DNA of 64,000 nt, taken from positions 474,247-538,246 of the forward strand of contig NZ_QMEY01000004.1 in assembly GCF_003315795.1 (NCBI RefSeq), in the 5' to 3' direction. A model generated the notes under the pieces. That model was given only the letters and a program-made list of their open reading frames with translations. It did not search any database and was not told the origin of the DNA. The position numbers and the translations under genes were made by a program. Within the stretch, counting starts at the first letter, position 1; every line of letters begins with the position of its first letter. Positions 27,035 through 37,088 of this stretch are shown in pieces. Source of the stretch: Spongiactinospora rosea (GTDB lineage Bacteria > Actinomycetota > Actinomycetes > Streptosporangiales > Streptosporangiaceae).

Positions 27035-30000
27035 ATGGGGTCCTTCGTGCATCTGCACGTGCACACCGAGTACAGCATGCTCGACGGCGCCGCCAAGGTC
27101 GGCCTGCTGATGGACGAGGTCTCCCGGCAGCGGATGCCCGCCGTGGCGATGAGCGATCACGGCAACCTGCACGGCGCGTACGAGTTCTACCATGCCGCCC
27201 GCAGGGCCGGTGTCAAGCCGATCATCGGCATCGAGGCGTACGTCGCCCCGGCCTCGCGCCGCCACCGCGGGCCGGTGTTCTACAGCGACAACCTCGCGCT
27301 GCGCCGCTCCAACGACGACACCGGCGAGGGCGGTGACGTCTCCGGGCGCGGCCTGTACACGCACATGACGATGTGGGCGGCCGACGCGGACGGGCTGCGC
27401 AACCTGTTCCGGCTCCAGTCCCGCGCCTGGCTGGAAGGGCATGTCCAGAAATATCCGCGCATGGATGATGAACTGCTCGCCGAACACGGCCAAGGCATCA
27501 TCGCCACCACCGGCTGCCCCTCCGGCGAGGTGCAGACCCGGCTGCGCCTCGGCCAGTACGACGAGGCCCGCGAGGCCGCCGCCCGCCACCGCGACCTGTT
27601 CGGCCCGGGCAACTACTTCCTGGAACTGATGGACCACGGCCTCGCCATCGAACGCCGGGTCCGCGACGACCTCCTGAGGCTCGGCCGCGACCTCGCCCTG
27701 CCCCCGCTGGCCACCAACGACTCCCACTACGTGACCGAGGCCCAGGTCGAGGCGCACGACGCGCTGCTGTGCATCGGCACCGGCAAGCGGCTCGCCGACG
27801 CCGACCGCTTCCGGTTCGGCGGCAGCGGCTACCACGTCAAGACCGCCGCCGAGATGCGCGACCTGTGGGACGCCGAGGTCCCCAGAGCCTGCGACAACAC
27901 CCTGCTGATCGCCGAGCGGATCGGCGACTACGGCGAGGTGTTCGCCCACCGCGACCTCACCCCGCGCTTCCCGGTGTCCGAGGGCGAGACCGAGTCGAGC
28001 CGGCTGCGCGCGGAGACCCTGGAGGGCGCGCGCCGCCGCTACCGCGGCGACCCGCCCCGGGAAGTGCTCGACCGCATCGACTACGAGCTGTCCGTGATCG
28101 ACGCCATGGGCTTTCCCGGCTACTTCCTGGTGGTCGCCGACATCTGCCGGTACGCCAGGGAGCACGGCATCGGCCTCGGCCCCGGCCGCGGTTCGGCCAC
28201 CGGCTCGATGGTCGCCTACTGCACGGGCATCACCCAGCTCGACCCGATCGAGCACAAGCTGATCTTCGAGCGCTTCCTCAACCCCGAGCGGGTCACCATG
28301 CCCGACGTCGACCTCGACTTCGACGACCGGCGGCGGGACGAGATGATCGACTACGTGACCCGGAAGTACGGCGAGGACCGGGTCTGCCAGATCGTCACCT
28401 TCGGCACGATCAAGGCCAAGGCCGCGATCAAGGACTCCTGCCGGGTGCTGGGCCTGCCGTACGCGCTGGGCGACCGGATCACCAAGGCGTTCCCCGCGGC
28501 CGTCGGCGGCAAGGAGATCCCGCTCGCGGCCATCCACGACGAGCGCCACCCCCGGCACGGGGAGGCCACCGAGCTGCGCGCCATGTACGAGCAGGACCCC
28601 GACGTCCGGCGGGTGGTCGACACCGCGACCGGCGTGGAGGGCCTGACCAGGGGCACCGGCATCCACGCCGCGGGGGTGATCCTGTCCAGCGAGCCGCTGA
28701 TCGACGTTCTCCCGCTGGCCAGGCCGAAGGCCGACGGGCCGGTCATCACCGGCTTCCCGTTCACCCAGGCCGAGGACATGGGCCTGCTCAAGATGGACTT
28801 CCTCGGCCTGCGCAATCTCACCGTCATCGGCGACGCCATCGCGAACGTCCGCGCCAACAAGGGGATCGACATCGACATCCTGGACATCCCGCTGGACGAC
28901 GCCACGACGTACGAGATGCTGGCGCGCGGCGACACGCTCGGGGTCTTCCAGTTGGACAGCGGCGGCATGCGCGTGCTGCTGCGGCTGATGCAGCCCACCA
29001 CGTTCACCGACATCGCCGCGGTGAACGCGCTCTACCGGCCGGGGCCGATGGAGATGAACGCCCACACCAACTACGCGCTGCGCAAGACCGGCAAGCAGCC
29101 GATCGAGCCGATCCACCCCGAACTCGCCGACGCGCTGGAACCCATCCTGGGCGACACCTACCACCTGGTCGTGTTCCAGGAGCAGGTGATGGCCATCGCC
29201 CAGCAACTGGCCGGGTACTCCCTCGGCGCCGCCGACATGCTGCGCCGGGCGATGGGCAAGAAGAAGAAAGAGGTCCTGGACGCCGAATGGGACAGGTTCG
29301 CCGCGGGAATGCGCGACCGCGGCTTCGCAGGCGAGGCGATCAAGGCCGTCTGGGACGTCCTGGTGCCGTTCAGCGGCTACGGCTTCAACAAGTCGCACAC
29401 CGCCGGATACGGCCTGGTCTCCTACTGGACGGCCTACCTGAAGGCCAACCACCCGCCGGAGTACCTGGCCGCGCTGCTCACCTCCGTCGGCGACGACAAG
29501 GACAAGATGGCCGTCTACCTGTCGGACTGCCGGCGGCTGGGCATCCGGGTGCTGCCCCCCGACATCAACGCGAGCCGGCTGGACTTCGCCGCGGTCGGCT
29601 CCGACGTGCGGTTCGGGCTGGGCGCGGTGCGCAACGTCGGCGCCAACGTGGTGGAGGCGATCGTCGCGACCCGCGAGGCCAAGGGCCCCTACACCGACTT
29701 CGACGACTTCCTGGCCAAGGTCCCGCCGGTGGTCTGCAACAAGCGGGTGATCGAGTCGCTGGCCAAGGCGGGCGCGTTCGACGGCCTCGGCCATGACCGG
29801 GCGGCGCTGGTCGCGGTGCACGAGCAGGCCATCGACGCGGTCATCGACGTCAAGCGCAACGAGGCCCACGGCCAGGACTCGCTGTTCGGCGAACCCGGTC
29901 AGGGCGACGCCGCCTTCTCGGTCGCCGTTCCCAAGGGCGAGTGGGACCGCGCCGACCTGCTCGCCTACGAGCGCGAGATGCTGGGCCTGTACGTCTCCGC

Positions 30001-30577
30001 CCACCCGCTGGACGGCGCGGAACGCGTCCTGGCCGCCAACCGCGACACCACGATCGCCGACCTGCTGGCCTCCGGGCGGCAGGAGGGCGCCGTCCGGGTC
30101 AGCGGCATCGTCTCCGGCCTGCAGCGCAAGGTCACCAAGCAGGGCAGCCCGTGGGCGATCGTCACGCTTGAGGACCACGACGCCGCCGTGGAGTGCCTGG
30201 TCTTCCCCAAGACCTACACGCTGTACGGCGAGACCCTGGCCGAGGACCGAGTGATCAGTGTGCGCGGCCGGATCAACGTGCGCGACGAGACGCTGAGCGT
30301 GTACGGCGAGGAGATCGCCACGCTGGACGTCGACGCCACCGCCGAGCCGCCCGTGGTGATCGTCCTGCAGGAGAGCCATGTGACCGGCCGGCTGGTGCGG
30401 GAGTTCAAAAACATCCTGAACGCCCATCCCGGCCCGTCCCCGGTGCACGTACGGCTGCTCCGGCAGGGGGCCCGGCCCCTGCTGCTGCGCCTGGAACCCT
30501 TCCAGGTCGCCCCGCGGCCCGCCTTCTACGGTGACATCAAGGCGCTGCTGGGCGCGGGCTCGATCGGCGGCGCATGA
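27035..30577 (+). CDS. dnaE: DNA polymerase III alpha subunit, DnaE1 type
   Basis: The product is 1180 aa. The start is ATG 27035, with GGGAG 9 nt upstream. The PHP domain begins FVHLHVHTEYSMLDGAAKVG. The polymerase core has GLGPGRGSATGSMVAYC and the catalytic PDVDLDFDDRRRDEM (Asp424 and Asp426). It continues with the beta-binding and helix-hairpin-helix regions and an OB-fold near RVSGIVSGLQRKVTKQGSPW. Length and motifs are those of the replicative DnaE1, not of the mutagenic DnaE2/ImuC. The usual actinobacterial dnaE1 neighbours (lspA, rluD) are absent, so this may be a second copy. The next gene overlaps its stop. Confidence 0.92.
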   Translation: MGSFVHLHVHTEYSMLDGAAKVGLLMDEVSRQRMPAVAMSDHGNLHGAYEFYHAARRAGVKPIIGIEAYVAPASRRHRGPVFYSDNLALRRSNDDTGEGGDVSGRGLYTHMTMWAADADGLRNLFRLQSRAWLEGHVQKYPRMDDELLAEHGQGIIATTGCPSGEVQTRLRLGQYDEAREAAARHRDLFGPGNYFLELMDHGLAIERRVRDDLLRLGRDLALPPLATNDSHYVTEAQVEAHDALLCIGTGKRLADADRFRFGGSGYHVKTAAEMRDLWDAEVPRACDNTLLIAERIGDYGEVFAHRDLTPRFPVSEGETESSRLRAETLEGARRRYRGDPPREVLDRIDYELSVIDAMGFPGYFLVVADICRYAREHGIGLGPGRGSATGSMVAYCTGITQLDPIEHKLIFERFLNPERVTMPDVDLDFDDRRRDEMIDYVTRKYGEDRVCQIVTFGTIKAKAAIKDSCRVLGLPYALGDRITKAFPAAVGGKEIPLAAIHDERHPRHGEATELRAMYEQDPDVRRVVDTATGVEGLTRGTGIHAAGVILSSEPLIDVLPLARPKADGPVITGFPFTQAEDMGLLKMDFLGLRNLTVIGDAIANVRANKGIDIDILDIPLDDATTYEMLARGDTLGVFQLDSGGMRVLLRLMQPTTFTDIAAVNALYRPGPMEMNAHTNYALRKTGKQPIEPIHPELADALEPILGDTYHLVVFQEQVMAIAQQLAGYSLGAADMLRRAMGKKKKEVLDAEWDRFAAGMRDRGFAGEAIKAVWDVLVPFSGYGFNKSHTAGYGLVSYWTAYLKANHPPEYLAALLTSVGDDKDKMAVYLSDCRRLGIRVLPPDINASRLDFAAVGSDVRFGLGAVRNVGANVVEAIVATREAKGPYTDFDDFLAKVPPVVCNKRVIESLAKAGAFDGLGHDRAALVAVHEQAIDAVIDVKRNEAHGQDSLFGEPGQGDAAFSVAVPKGEWDRADLLAYEREMLGLYVSAHPLDGAERVLAANRDTTIADLLASGRQEGAVRVSGIVSGLQRKVTKQGSPWAIVTLEDHDAAVECLVFPKTYTLYGETLAEDRVISVRGRINVRDETLSVYGEEIATLDVDATAEPPVVIVLQESHVTGRLVREFKNILNAHPGPSPVHVRLLRQGARPLLLRLEPFQVAPRPAFYGDIKALLGAGSIGGA

Positions 30578-30882
30578 GCACGCACGGGAAGTGCCCCCGC
30601 TGCCGCGCGGGCGACGTGCTCGCCGTACTCCGCCTCCCGCACACCTGGACCAACACCTCGGGAAACCCGGTCCGGGGGCTCAGCGAGGTGCTGCTGTGCA
30701 CCCGGTGCGACGCCGCCGACCCGCTGGTCACGTACCTCGCCGTCCACCCGTCGCCCTGCCACCAGGACGCGACCACCCTGGCGCGGCTGCTGCGCCACTG
30801 GATCGGCCGCGCCCGCCCGCCCCGGCCCGACCCGCTCGCGGTCGAGGCCGAGTCCGCCGCCTGGCACCGCGGCGACCTGTGA
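30574..30882 (+). CDS. small zinc-ribbon protein (DUF6300-like)
   Basis: The product is 102 aa. Two cysteine pairs, KCPRCRAGD near the N-terminus and LCTRCDAADP in the middle, form a zinc ribbon. The rest contains LRLPHTWTNTSGNPVRGLSE and a C-terminal helix. This matches the DUF6300 type seen in actinomycetes. The ATG overlaps the polymerase stop as ATGA, so it is translationally coupled to dnaE. Function is unknown; the coupling is the main clue that it could act with the polymerase. Confidence 0.7.
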   Translation: MSTHGKCPRCRAGDVLAVLRLPHTWTNTSGNPVRGLSEVLLCTRCDAADPLVTYLAVHPSPCHQDATTLARLLRHWIGRARPPRPDPLAVEAESAAWHRGDL

Positions 30883-30889
30883 CCCCCGG

Positions 30890-32929
30890 TCAGGCCGGGG
30901 TCTCGGGGAGCAGCGGGGCGGAGGTGTGCTTGGGGGCCGGGGCGAGACCCGCCGCGGTGTACGCCTGGGTCTCGTCCAGAGTCTCCTCCTCCAGAAGGGC
31001 GATCACGATGGCGTCGAGGCGGTCCCGGTTCTCGGCGAGCACCCTGCGCGCCACCGCGTAGCACTCCTCCACGATGCGCCTGGCCTCCTCGTCCACCGCC
31101 GCGAGCGTGGCGGGGGCGGCGGCGGGCGGGCCGTCCTGGGCCGAGCCGGGCAGGATGGTCAGCGGGCCGATCCGCTCCGACATGCCCCACCGCCCGACCA
31201 TGCCGCGCACGATCGCGGTGACCTGCTCCAGGTCGCTCTCCGAACCGGTGGTGATCATGTTGTAGACGAGGTCTTCGGCCGCCATCCCGCCGAGCGCGCC
31301 GATGATCCGCCCGCGCAGGTAGCGCTCGTCGTAGGCGTAACGGTCGCTCTCCGGCGTGGAGAGGGTGACGCCGAGCGCCCGCCCGCGCGGGATGATGGAG
31401 ATCTTGCGGACCGGGTCCGCGCCGGGCTGGAGCATGCCGAGCAGCGCGTGCCCGGCCTCGTGGTAGGCGGTACGTCGGCGTTCCTCCTCCGGCATGACGA
31501 TCGCGCGTGCCGTGCCGAGCTGGAGCTTTTCCAGGGCGTCGGCGAGGTCGGCGCTGCGCACCGCGTTCTCGCCGCGCTTGGCGGCCAGCAGGGCCGCCTC
31601 GTTGACCAGGTTGGCCAGGTCCGCACCGGTCATGCCGGGGCTGGTCTTGGCGAGCCTGCCGAGGTCCACGTCGGCCGCGAGCGGCACGCCGCGCGTGTGC
31701 ACCTTCAGGATCTCGGTACGCCCGGCCGCGTCCGGCGGCGCGACCATCACCGTGCGGTCGAACCGCCCCGGCCGCAGCAGCGCCGGGTCGAGCACTTCGG
31801 GCCGGTTGGTGGCGGCGATGACGATGACGCCCTCCGAGCCGGTGAAGCCGTCCATCTCGGTGAGGATCTGGTTGAGCGTCTGCTCGCGCTCGTCGTGCCC
31901 GCCGATCGTGGCCCCGCCGCGGGTACGTCCGATGGCGTCGATCTCGTCGATGAAGATGATGCTGGGGGCGACCTTGCGGGCCTCCTCGAAGAGTTCGCGC
32001 ACCCGCGACGCGCCCACCCCGACGATCATCTCGATGAACTCCGACGCGCTCGCGCTGAAGAACGGCACGTCGGCCTCGCCCGCGACCGCCCTGGCCAGGA
32101 GGGTCTTGCCGGTGCCGGGCGGCCCGGCGAGCAGCACGCCCTTGGGCAGCTTGGCGCCGAGCCTGCGGTACTTGTCCGGGTCCTTGAGGTAGTCGACGAT
32201 CTCGACGAGCTCGTTCTCCACCTCGTCGATCCCGGCCACGTCATCGAAGTTGACGCGGATCTTGGCGCTCTCCACCGGTTTGGCGGCCTTCGACCGGCCG
32301 AGGCCGCCAAGGCCGCCGAACCCGCCGCCCGGACCGCCGCCGCCCATCATGCTCGCCGAGCGGCGCAGCAGCCAGAACCACAGCCCGGCGAGCAGTAGTA
32401 CCGGCAACAGCGCGAGCAGCAGGTTGACCAGGAACCCGCGCTGCTGGGTGATCGGCTCCGCGCTGACCACCACGTCGTGCCGGACCAGTTCGCGGTAGAT
32501 GTCGTCCTCGGCGAAGGTCGGGCGTTCGGTCCGGAACCGGGTGTAGGTGACGCCCTCGTTGTCGGGGTCGGCGGCGGCCTTCTTCAGGTCGCCCTCGATG
32601 GAGTAGCCCTGGGCGTAGACCTCCTTGACGTTGCCCGCCTGGACCTGCTTGGTGAACTGCGTGTAGGAGATGGTCTCCATGCCCCCCGCGTCGAAGAACG
32701 TCGAGATCACGAAGAACACGGCGTAGGCGGCGAGCAGGGTGACCGCGAAGCGCCACCAGTTGATCCGTGGGCGCTGCGGGCCGCCGGGGCCGCCGGGCAG
32801 CCCTTCGGCGCGCCATGGCCGAAGGCCCGCCTCGCGCCGGTCGTCGCCGTTGCCCCGGGCGTGTTCGGGGCTCTCTCTGGAACTTTCGGGGGTGCCGCCA
32901 CGCTCGTGCGGGGTGCCGGATCGCGCCAC
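30890..32929 (-). CDS. ftsH: ATP-dependent zinc metalloprotease FtsH
   Basis: The product is 679 aa. A 55-residue hydrophilic N-terminal extension precedes the first membrane helix (58-79). A periplasmic-type loop (80-165) and a second helix (166-188) follow. The AAA domain has Walker A GPPGTGKT (269-276), Walker B IIFIDE (324-329) and the second-region motif [12 protein letters not shown]. The protease site is HEAGH (490-494) with [14 protein letters not shown] carrying the third ligand region. It degrades membrane and unstable cytosolic proteins. The gene is not next to folE/hpt, where the main actinobacterial ftsH lies, so it is probably an additional copy. It converges with the zinc-ribbon gene. 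Confidence 0.93.
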   Translation of the reverse strand: MARSGTPHERGGTPESSRESPEHARGNGDDRREAGLRPWRAEGLPGGPGGPQRPRINWWRFAVTLLAAYAVFFVISTFFDAGGMETISYTQFTKQVQAGNVKEVYAQGYSIEGDLKKAAADPDNEGVTYTRFRTERPTFAEDDIYRELVRHDVVVSAEPITQQRGFLVNLLLALLPVLLLAGLWFWLLRRSASMMGGGGPGGGFGGLGGLGRSKAAKPVESAKIRVNFDDVAGIDEVENELVEIVDYLKDPDKYRRLGAKLPKGVLLAGPPGTGKTLLARAVAGEADVPFFSASASEFIEMIVGVGASRVRELFEEARKVAPSIIFIDEIDAIGRTRGGATIGGHDEREQTLNQILTEMDGFTGSEGVIVIAATNRPEVLDPALLRPGRFDRTVMVAPPDAAGRTEILKVHTRGVPLAADVDLGRLAKTSPGMTGADLANLVNEAALLAAKRGENAVRSADLADALEKLQLGTARAIVMPEEERRRTAYHEAGHALLGMLQPGADPVRKISIIPRGRALGVTLSTPESDRYAYDERYLRGRIIGALGGMAAEDLVYNMITTGSESDLEQVTAIVRGMVGRWGMSERIGPLTILPGSAQDGPPAAAPATLAAVDEEARRIVEECYAVARRVLAENRDRLDAIVIALLEEETLDETQAYTAAGLAPAPKHTSAPLLPETPA

Positions 32930-33025
32930 GGTCGTCCTCCGTCCCTTCGTCTCCCCTCCAGTCTCTACCGCCCCTGTTCCGGGTCCGCGTCCAGTGTCCG
33001 GTGCCGGTTGCTCGGGCGGGGCGGG

Positions 33026-33523
33026 TCAGTGCCGGGGGCGTACGACGGCGAGCGCGTCGCGGAGCTGGCGTTCGGCGGCGTGGCCGAGGGTGGTGCTAAC
33101 GATCTTCCCGCCGTACGGCGCGAGCGTGTCGAGCAACCGGCGCGGCGCGGCCGGAACGGCGAGCACGAACACGGCGGCGCTGCCGGGGGTGAGGGCTTCG
33201 GCCAGGCGGGGCAGGAAGGTGTCGTCGGCCCCGAGACCGGTCACCGGCTGCGGGGACGCGCCGCCCGCCGAGGCGAGGGCCACGTTGACCAGCGGCATGA
33301 AGAAGATCAGCCCGATCAGCCCGCCCCACAGGCTGTGCCCCACCGGACCCGCGGCGGCGGTGGTGCTCGACTGGCGCAGCGCGAGGCGGCCGTCGCCCTC
33401 GCATTCGGCCATCACGACGTCGGCGACCTGGGCCAGGTCCTTGGTCCGTGACCTGAGCAGCCCGTCGCGTACCAGGCCCGCGACTCCTGGGTCGCGGTAG
33501 ACGACGGCGAGCAGTTCGGCCAC
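33026..33523 (-). CDS. DUF1269-family membrane protein
   Basis: The product is 165 aa from GTG 33523 behind GGGGG. The N-terminus AELLAVVYRDPGVAGLVRDG and the later VMAECEGDGRLALRQSSTT match the DUF1269 pattern. A single hydrophobic helix (WGGLIGLIFFMPLVNVALAS) follows, then a soluble domain LTPGSAAVFVLAVPAAPRRL that ends the ferredoxin-like fold. The function is unknown; homologues often respond to stress. It lies upstream of ftsH on the same strand, 96 bp from the FtsH start. Confidence 0.72.
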   Translation of the reverse strand: MAELLAVVYRDPGVAGLVRDGLLRSRTKDLAQVADVVMAECEGDGRLALRQSSTTAAAGPVGHSLWGGLIGLIFFMPLVNVALASAGGASPQPVTGLGADDTFLPRLAEALTPGSAAVFVLAVPAAPRRLLDTLAPYGGKIVSTTLGHAAERQLRDALAVVRPRH

Positions 33524-33967
33524 GAGTACCCCCGAACGTCATGGACCGGCAGAACACCGCGTACCTCCCCATCCAGGGAGATTCTGAACCTGTGATCGCG
33601 ACATGACCGAGCGGGGCGCAAGCCGGGCGAGGGTCGGACGGGCCGATGGCGCGGCGATCGGCCCGGGCGTCACCTCGCCCGGTCGGCGTGGCGGCGGGGC
33701 GTGGCGACCACCATGGCGGTCGCGACGCCCCGGGGCCGCGCGTCTATGGCAAACCCGTACCGGTGCGTAACCGGTGTGGGATCAGTTGATGCGCGTGCCA
33801 GGGCGGGTGGTCTCTTCCATCACTGGAACCCCACCGACCCCATCCGGCACGCTCCGAAGCGTACGGCAAAGTGCCTACCTTTCACTGGATTTCGTGAAAG
33901 TTCAGGTCAGGTCGGTATATCAAGGGAACCACTCGGCGACTCGCGTACGCGCTGTCATGATGTCCCC
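33524..33967. other. 444-bp intergenic region with a candidate operator
   Basis: No gene is supported. CTTTCAC (33879-33885) and GTGAAAG (33894-33900) form a 7-bp inverted repeat about 70 bp before the DUF3616 start. GTACCGGTG and AACCGGTGT near 33758-33776 are short repeats of ACCGGTG. The left part is simply GC-rich DNA between divergent genes. Confidence 0.35.
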
Positions 33968-35017
33968 ATGCCGCAGCACCGGGTGGAACTCCGCTTCAAC
34001 GACGACTCACGCGATCTCCAGACGCACACCAACCTCTCCGCCATCCGCACCGACGGTCACGGACTGTGGCTGGCCGGGGACGAGACGGCCACCATCGAGC
34101 ACCTGGTGCCGCGCGAGGGCCGCTACGAAGGTCAGCGCGGGTTCGCCCTGGCCGACTACGTCGAGCTGCCCGCCGGGCGGGACGAGGAGGCCGACATCGA
34201 GGGGCTGGCCCGCGACGACGGCTGGCTGTGGGCGGTGGGCTCGCACAGCCGGAAGCGCCGCAGGGTCAAGTCCGGCGAGCCGCACAAGGCGCGCCGCCGG
34301 CTCGCCACCGTGCTGCGCGAGGAGAACCGCTTCGTACTGCTGCGCCTGCCGCTGGTCGGCGAGGGCACGCCGGACGTCCGCCCGGTCCGCGAGGACGGCG
34401 AGCGCGCCGCGGGCATCCTCGCCGGTCCCGGTGCCAACCTGGCCGACATGCTGGCCGACGACCCGCACCTGTCCCCGTTCCTGGACATCCCGGGCAAGGA
34501 CAACGGCCTGGACATCGAAGGGATCGCCGTCCGGGGCGAGCGGGTGTTCATCGGGCTGCGCGGGCCGGTGCTGCGCGGCTGGGCGGTGCTGCTGGAGATC
34601 CGGCCGCGGGCGCACCGGCGCGACCGGCTGCGGCTCGCCGAGATCCCCGGCGGCGAGGGGCCCGGCGCGCGGTATCGCAAGCACTTCCTGAACCTGCGCG
34701 GCCTGGGCGTGCGGGACCTGTGCCCGCACGGCGATGACCTGCTGATCCTCGCGGGGCCGAGCATGGACCTGGACGGTCCGGTCCGGGTGGTGCGGTGGCG
34801 GGGCGCGATGGGGCCGGACGGCCCTGCGGGCGCCGAGGTGGTGCCGGCCTCGGACCTGGAGCCGGTCGCCGAGCCGCCGTACGGCGTCGGCGACGACCAC
34901 CCGGAGGGCATGACCGTGCTCGGCGACGGCTCGCTCATGGTGGTCTACGACAGCCCCGCCCCCGGGCGGCTCACCCCCGAGGGCGGCGTCTACGCCGACG
35001 TGCTCCCGCTCGCCTGA
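33968..35017 (+). CDS. DUF3616 domain protein
   Basis: The product is 349 aa, with no signal peptide. Repeated beta-propeller-like segments are visible: LSAIRTDGHGLWLAGDETAT, DIEGLARDDGWLWAVGSHSR, LDIEGIAVRGERVFIGLRGP, GVRDLCPHGDDLLILAGPSM and HPEGMTVLGDGSLMVVYDSP. The series fits DUF3616 (DIEG motifs). The cytoplasmic location and propeller fold suggest binding or an unassigned lactonase-like role. ATG 33968 is chosen by the family start; other nearby ATGs are out of frame. It converges with the Pth2 gene, 7 nt between stops. Confidence 0.8.
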   Translation: MPQHRVELRFNDDSRDLQTHTNLSAIRTDGHGLWLAGDETATIEHLVPREGRYEGQRGFALADYVELPAGRDEEADIEGLARDDGWLWAVGSHSRKRRRVKSGEPHKARRRLATVLREENRFVLLRLPLVGEGTPDVRPVREDGERAAGILAGPGANLADMLADDPHLSPFLDIPGKDNGLDIEGIAVRGERVFIGLRGPVLRGWAVLLEIRPRAHRRDRLRLAEIPGGEGPGARYRKHFLNLRGLGVRDLCPHGDDLLILAGPSMDLDGPVRVVRWRGAMGPDGPAGAEVVPASDLEPVAEPPYGVGDDHPEGMTVLGDGSLMVVYDSPAPGRLTPEGGVYADVLPLA

Positions 35018-35024
35018 GAGCGGA

Positions 35025-35750
35025 TCACCCGGCGTCGCGCAGGGGCCCCTCTCCGGGCGGACGATGACCGGCCGCCTCCAGCCAAGGGGCCTCGGCGACG
35101 ACCGTGCACGACCCCGGCTCGATCTCGGTGAACCCCGCGTCGCGGACTACCGGCAGGCCGCTTGCCACGAGCCCTTCCCACTGGCCGGGGGCCGCGGTGC
35201 GGACGGCGAGCGCCAGCCCCGCCTCCCGCCACGCCTTGCGGGCCGTCTCCTCGCTCCCCCACCAGGCGAGCTGCGCCGCGTGCCCCGCCTGGGCCATGGC
35301 CTTGCCCGCCGACATGGTCAGCCCCGGGTTGATCCAGAGCACCGCGCCCTCCGCGGGGGGCGCGGGCGGCGGGGCGGCGTCCTCCAGCTCGGTGCCGCGG
35401 ACCTGGAGCCTGCTCAGGTCCTTCGGCCAGTCGTCCAGCGGCACCGGCGGATGCACCCGCACCTCGGCCGTGCCGTACGTGACGGTGATCCCGGGCAGGT
35501 CGAGGACGCGCCGCCACTCCGCGCCCCGCGCCCGGCGTACGACCTTCCTGATGCCGAGCCGTTCCCATTCGCGCACGGCCATCGACCATTCCTCCGGCTC
35601 GGCCGAGCGCGGATCGTCGAGCAGCGTCAGCACCGCGCGGGCGGCGGCCTCCAGGGCGTCGGTGCGCCCGGGCGGCGTGGCCCGCTCGATGCGGACGACG
35701 ATCGGCAGGACTCTCTTGTCCCCTTGTGTCTCATCCTGCGACTGGTTCAC
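35025..35750 (-). CDS. peptidyl-tRNA hydrolase, Pth2 type, with N-terminal extension
   Basis: The product is 241 aa from GTG 35750. The C-terminal ~115 residues are a PTH2 domain: WINPGLTMSAGKAMAQAGHA, then AQLAWWGSEETARKAWREAG and GLPVVRDAGFTEIEPGSCTV. The enzyme cleaves the ester bond of peptidyl-tRNA. The N-terminal ~130 residues are a separate domain without a name I recognise. The start lies 20 bp inside the end of the MFS gene, so the two are co-transcribed and translationally coupled. Bacteria normally rely on Pth1; the actinobacterial Pth2-like proteins are accessory. Confidence 0.78.
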   Translation of the reverse strand: MNQSQDETQGDKRVLPIVVRIERATPPGRTDALEAAARAVLTLLDDPRSAEPEEWSMAVREWERLGIRKVVRRARGAEWRRVLDLPGITVTYGTAEVRVHPPVPLDDWPKDLSRLQVRGTELEDAAPPPAPPAEGAVLWINPGLTMSAGKAMAQAGHAAQLAWWGSEETARKAWREAGLALAVRTAAPGQWEGLVASGLPVVRDAGFTEIEPGSCTVVAEAPWLEAAGHRPPGEGPLRDAG

Positions 35751-37017
35751 TCTTCAAGGATGCCTGCCGGGGGATCCGGATCGACATGATGGCGGCGAAG
35801 GCGCAGAGCAGGCCCGCGCCGTACCACGCCAGGGTGTACTCCCCCAGCGCGTCGCGGGTGAGCCCGGCGGCGGTGGCCGCGATGCCCGCGCCGACCTGGT
35901 GGGAGGCGAAGACCCAGCCGAAGACGACCGCGCCGTCGCGGCCGTAGGCGCTGCGGCACAGGGCGATGGTGGGCGGTACCGTGGCCACCCAGTCCAGCCC
36001 GTAGAAGATGATGAAGATCAGCATGCTGGGCTCGGTGGTGGCCGAGAACAGGCTGGGCAGGACGAGCAGCGACGCCCCGCGCAGCGCGTAGTAGGCGCAC
36101 AGCAGGACACGCGGGTCCACACGGTCGCTGAGCCAGCCGGACAGCACGGTCCCGACGATGTCGAAGACGCCCACCAGGGCGAGCAGCCCGGCGGCGACCG
36201 GTTCGGCCATCCCGTGGTCGTGCGCGGCCGGGATGAAGTGGGTCTGTACCAGCCCGCTGGTGCTCGCGCCGCAGATCGCGAAGCCGCCCGCGAGCAGCCA
36301 GAACGGCCGGGTGCGCGCCGCCGACCCGAGCACCCGCAGGGCCCGCGCGCCCGCCCCGCCGGTCGGCGGAGGCGCGACCTGGCCGGGCGGCGCACCCAGC
36401 GCCGTCGTGCCGACGTCCGCGGGGTGGTCGCGCAGCAGCAGCCACACCATCGGGGCGACGGCGAGCGCGGCGGCGGACACGGCCAGGGCGGCCGTGCGCC
36501 AGCCGTGGTCACCGGCGAGGTAGGCGAGCAGCGGCAGGAAGATGAGCTGGCCGGTGGCCCCGCCCGCGGTGAGGATGCCGGTCACCAGGCCGCGGTGCCG
36601 GACGAACCACCGGTCGGCGACCGTGGCGGCGAACGCGAGCGCCATCGACCCGGTGCCCAGCCCGACGAGCACCCCCCAGCACAGCACGAGCTGCCAGCTC
36701 GCCTTCATCCAGATGGTGAGCCCGCTGCCGGTCGCGACGAGGACGAGCGCGGCCGACACCACCTTGCGCATGCCGAACCGGTCCATCAGCGCGGCGGCGA
36801 ACGGGGCGGTCATTCCGTACAGGAGCAGGTTGACCGAGACGGCCAGCGAGATCGTGCCGCGGGTCCAGCCGAACTCGTCCTCCAGCGGGGTGATCAGCAC
36901 GCCGGGGGTGGCGCGGAACCCGGCGGCGCCGATGATCGCCACGAGCGCGATGAGCGCCACGGACCAGGCCCGGTGCAGGCGCGGCCGGACGCGCTTGCGA
37001 TCAGCGGTAACAGTCAC
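35731..37017 (-). CDS. MFS transporter (oxalate/formate-antiporter-like)
   Basis: The product is 428 aa from GTG 37017, with twelve predicted helices. The pattern GFRATPGVLITPLEDEFGWT at helix 1, YGMTAPFAAALMDRFGMRKV after helix 2, and GWLSDRVDPRVLL in the second half are major-facilitator loop motifs. The overall style (short loops, GWTRGTISLAVSVNLLLYGM) is of the monocarboxylate/OFA subgroup. It is divergent from the GlxA-type regulator with 71 bp between starts, which suggests that regulator controls it. The ribosome site is weak. Substrate unknown. Confidence 0.85.
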   Translation of the reverse strand: MTVTADRKRVRPRLHRAWSVALIALVAIIGAAGFRATPGVLITPLEDEFGWTRGTISLAVSVNLLLYGMTAPFAAALMDRFGMRKVVSAALVLVATGSGLTIWMKASWQLVLCWGVLVGLGTGSMALAFAATVADRWFVRHRGLVTGILTAGGATGQLIFLPLLAYLAGDHGWRTAALAVSAAALAVAPMVWLLLRDHPADVGTTALGAPPGQVAPPPTGGAGARALRVLGSAARTRPFWLLAGGFAICGASTSGLVQTHFIPAAHDHGMAEPVAAGLLALVGVFDIVGTVLSGWLSDRVDPRVLLCAYYALRGASLLVLPSLFSATTEPSMLIFIIFYGLDWVATVPPTIALCRSAYGRDGAVVFGWVFASHQVGAGIAATAAGLTRDALGEYTLAWYGAGLLCAFAAIMSIRIPRQASLKSEPVAG

Positions 37018-37088
37018 CCGGCCATGTTTTCCGACGGACCGGAAGTCCGGCGAGTGGCCGGGTAGCCAATATGTGAAAGGATTCGGCC

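Noticed and set aside
25868..30448. 1526-codon minus-strand open frame opposite the polymerase gene
   Set aside because: The composition is that of an antisense frame and it runs through the LysR gene in another phase. The plus strand carries an intact DnaE with all motifs.
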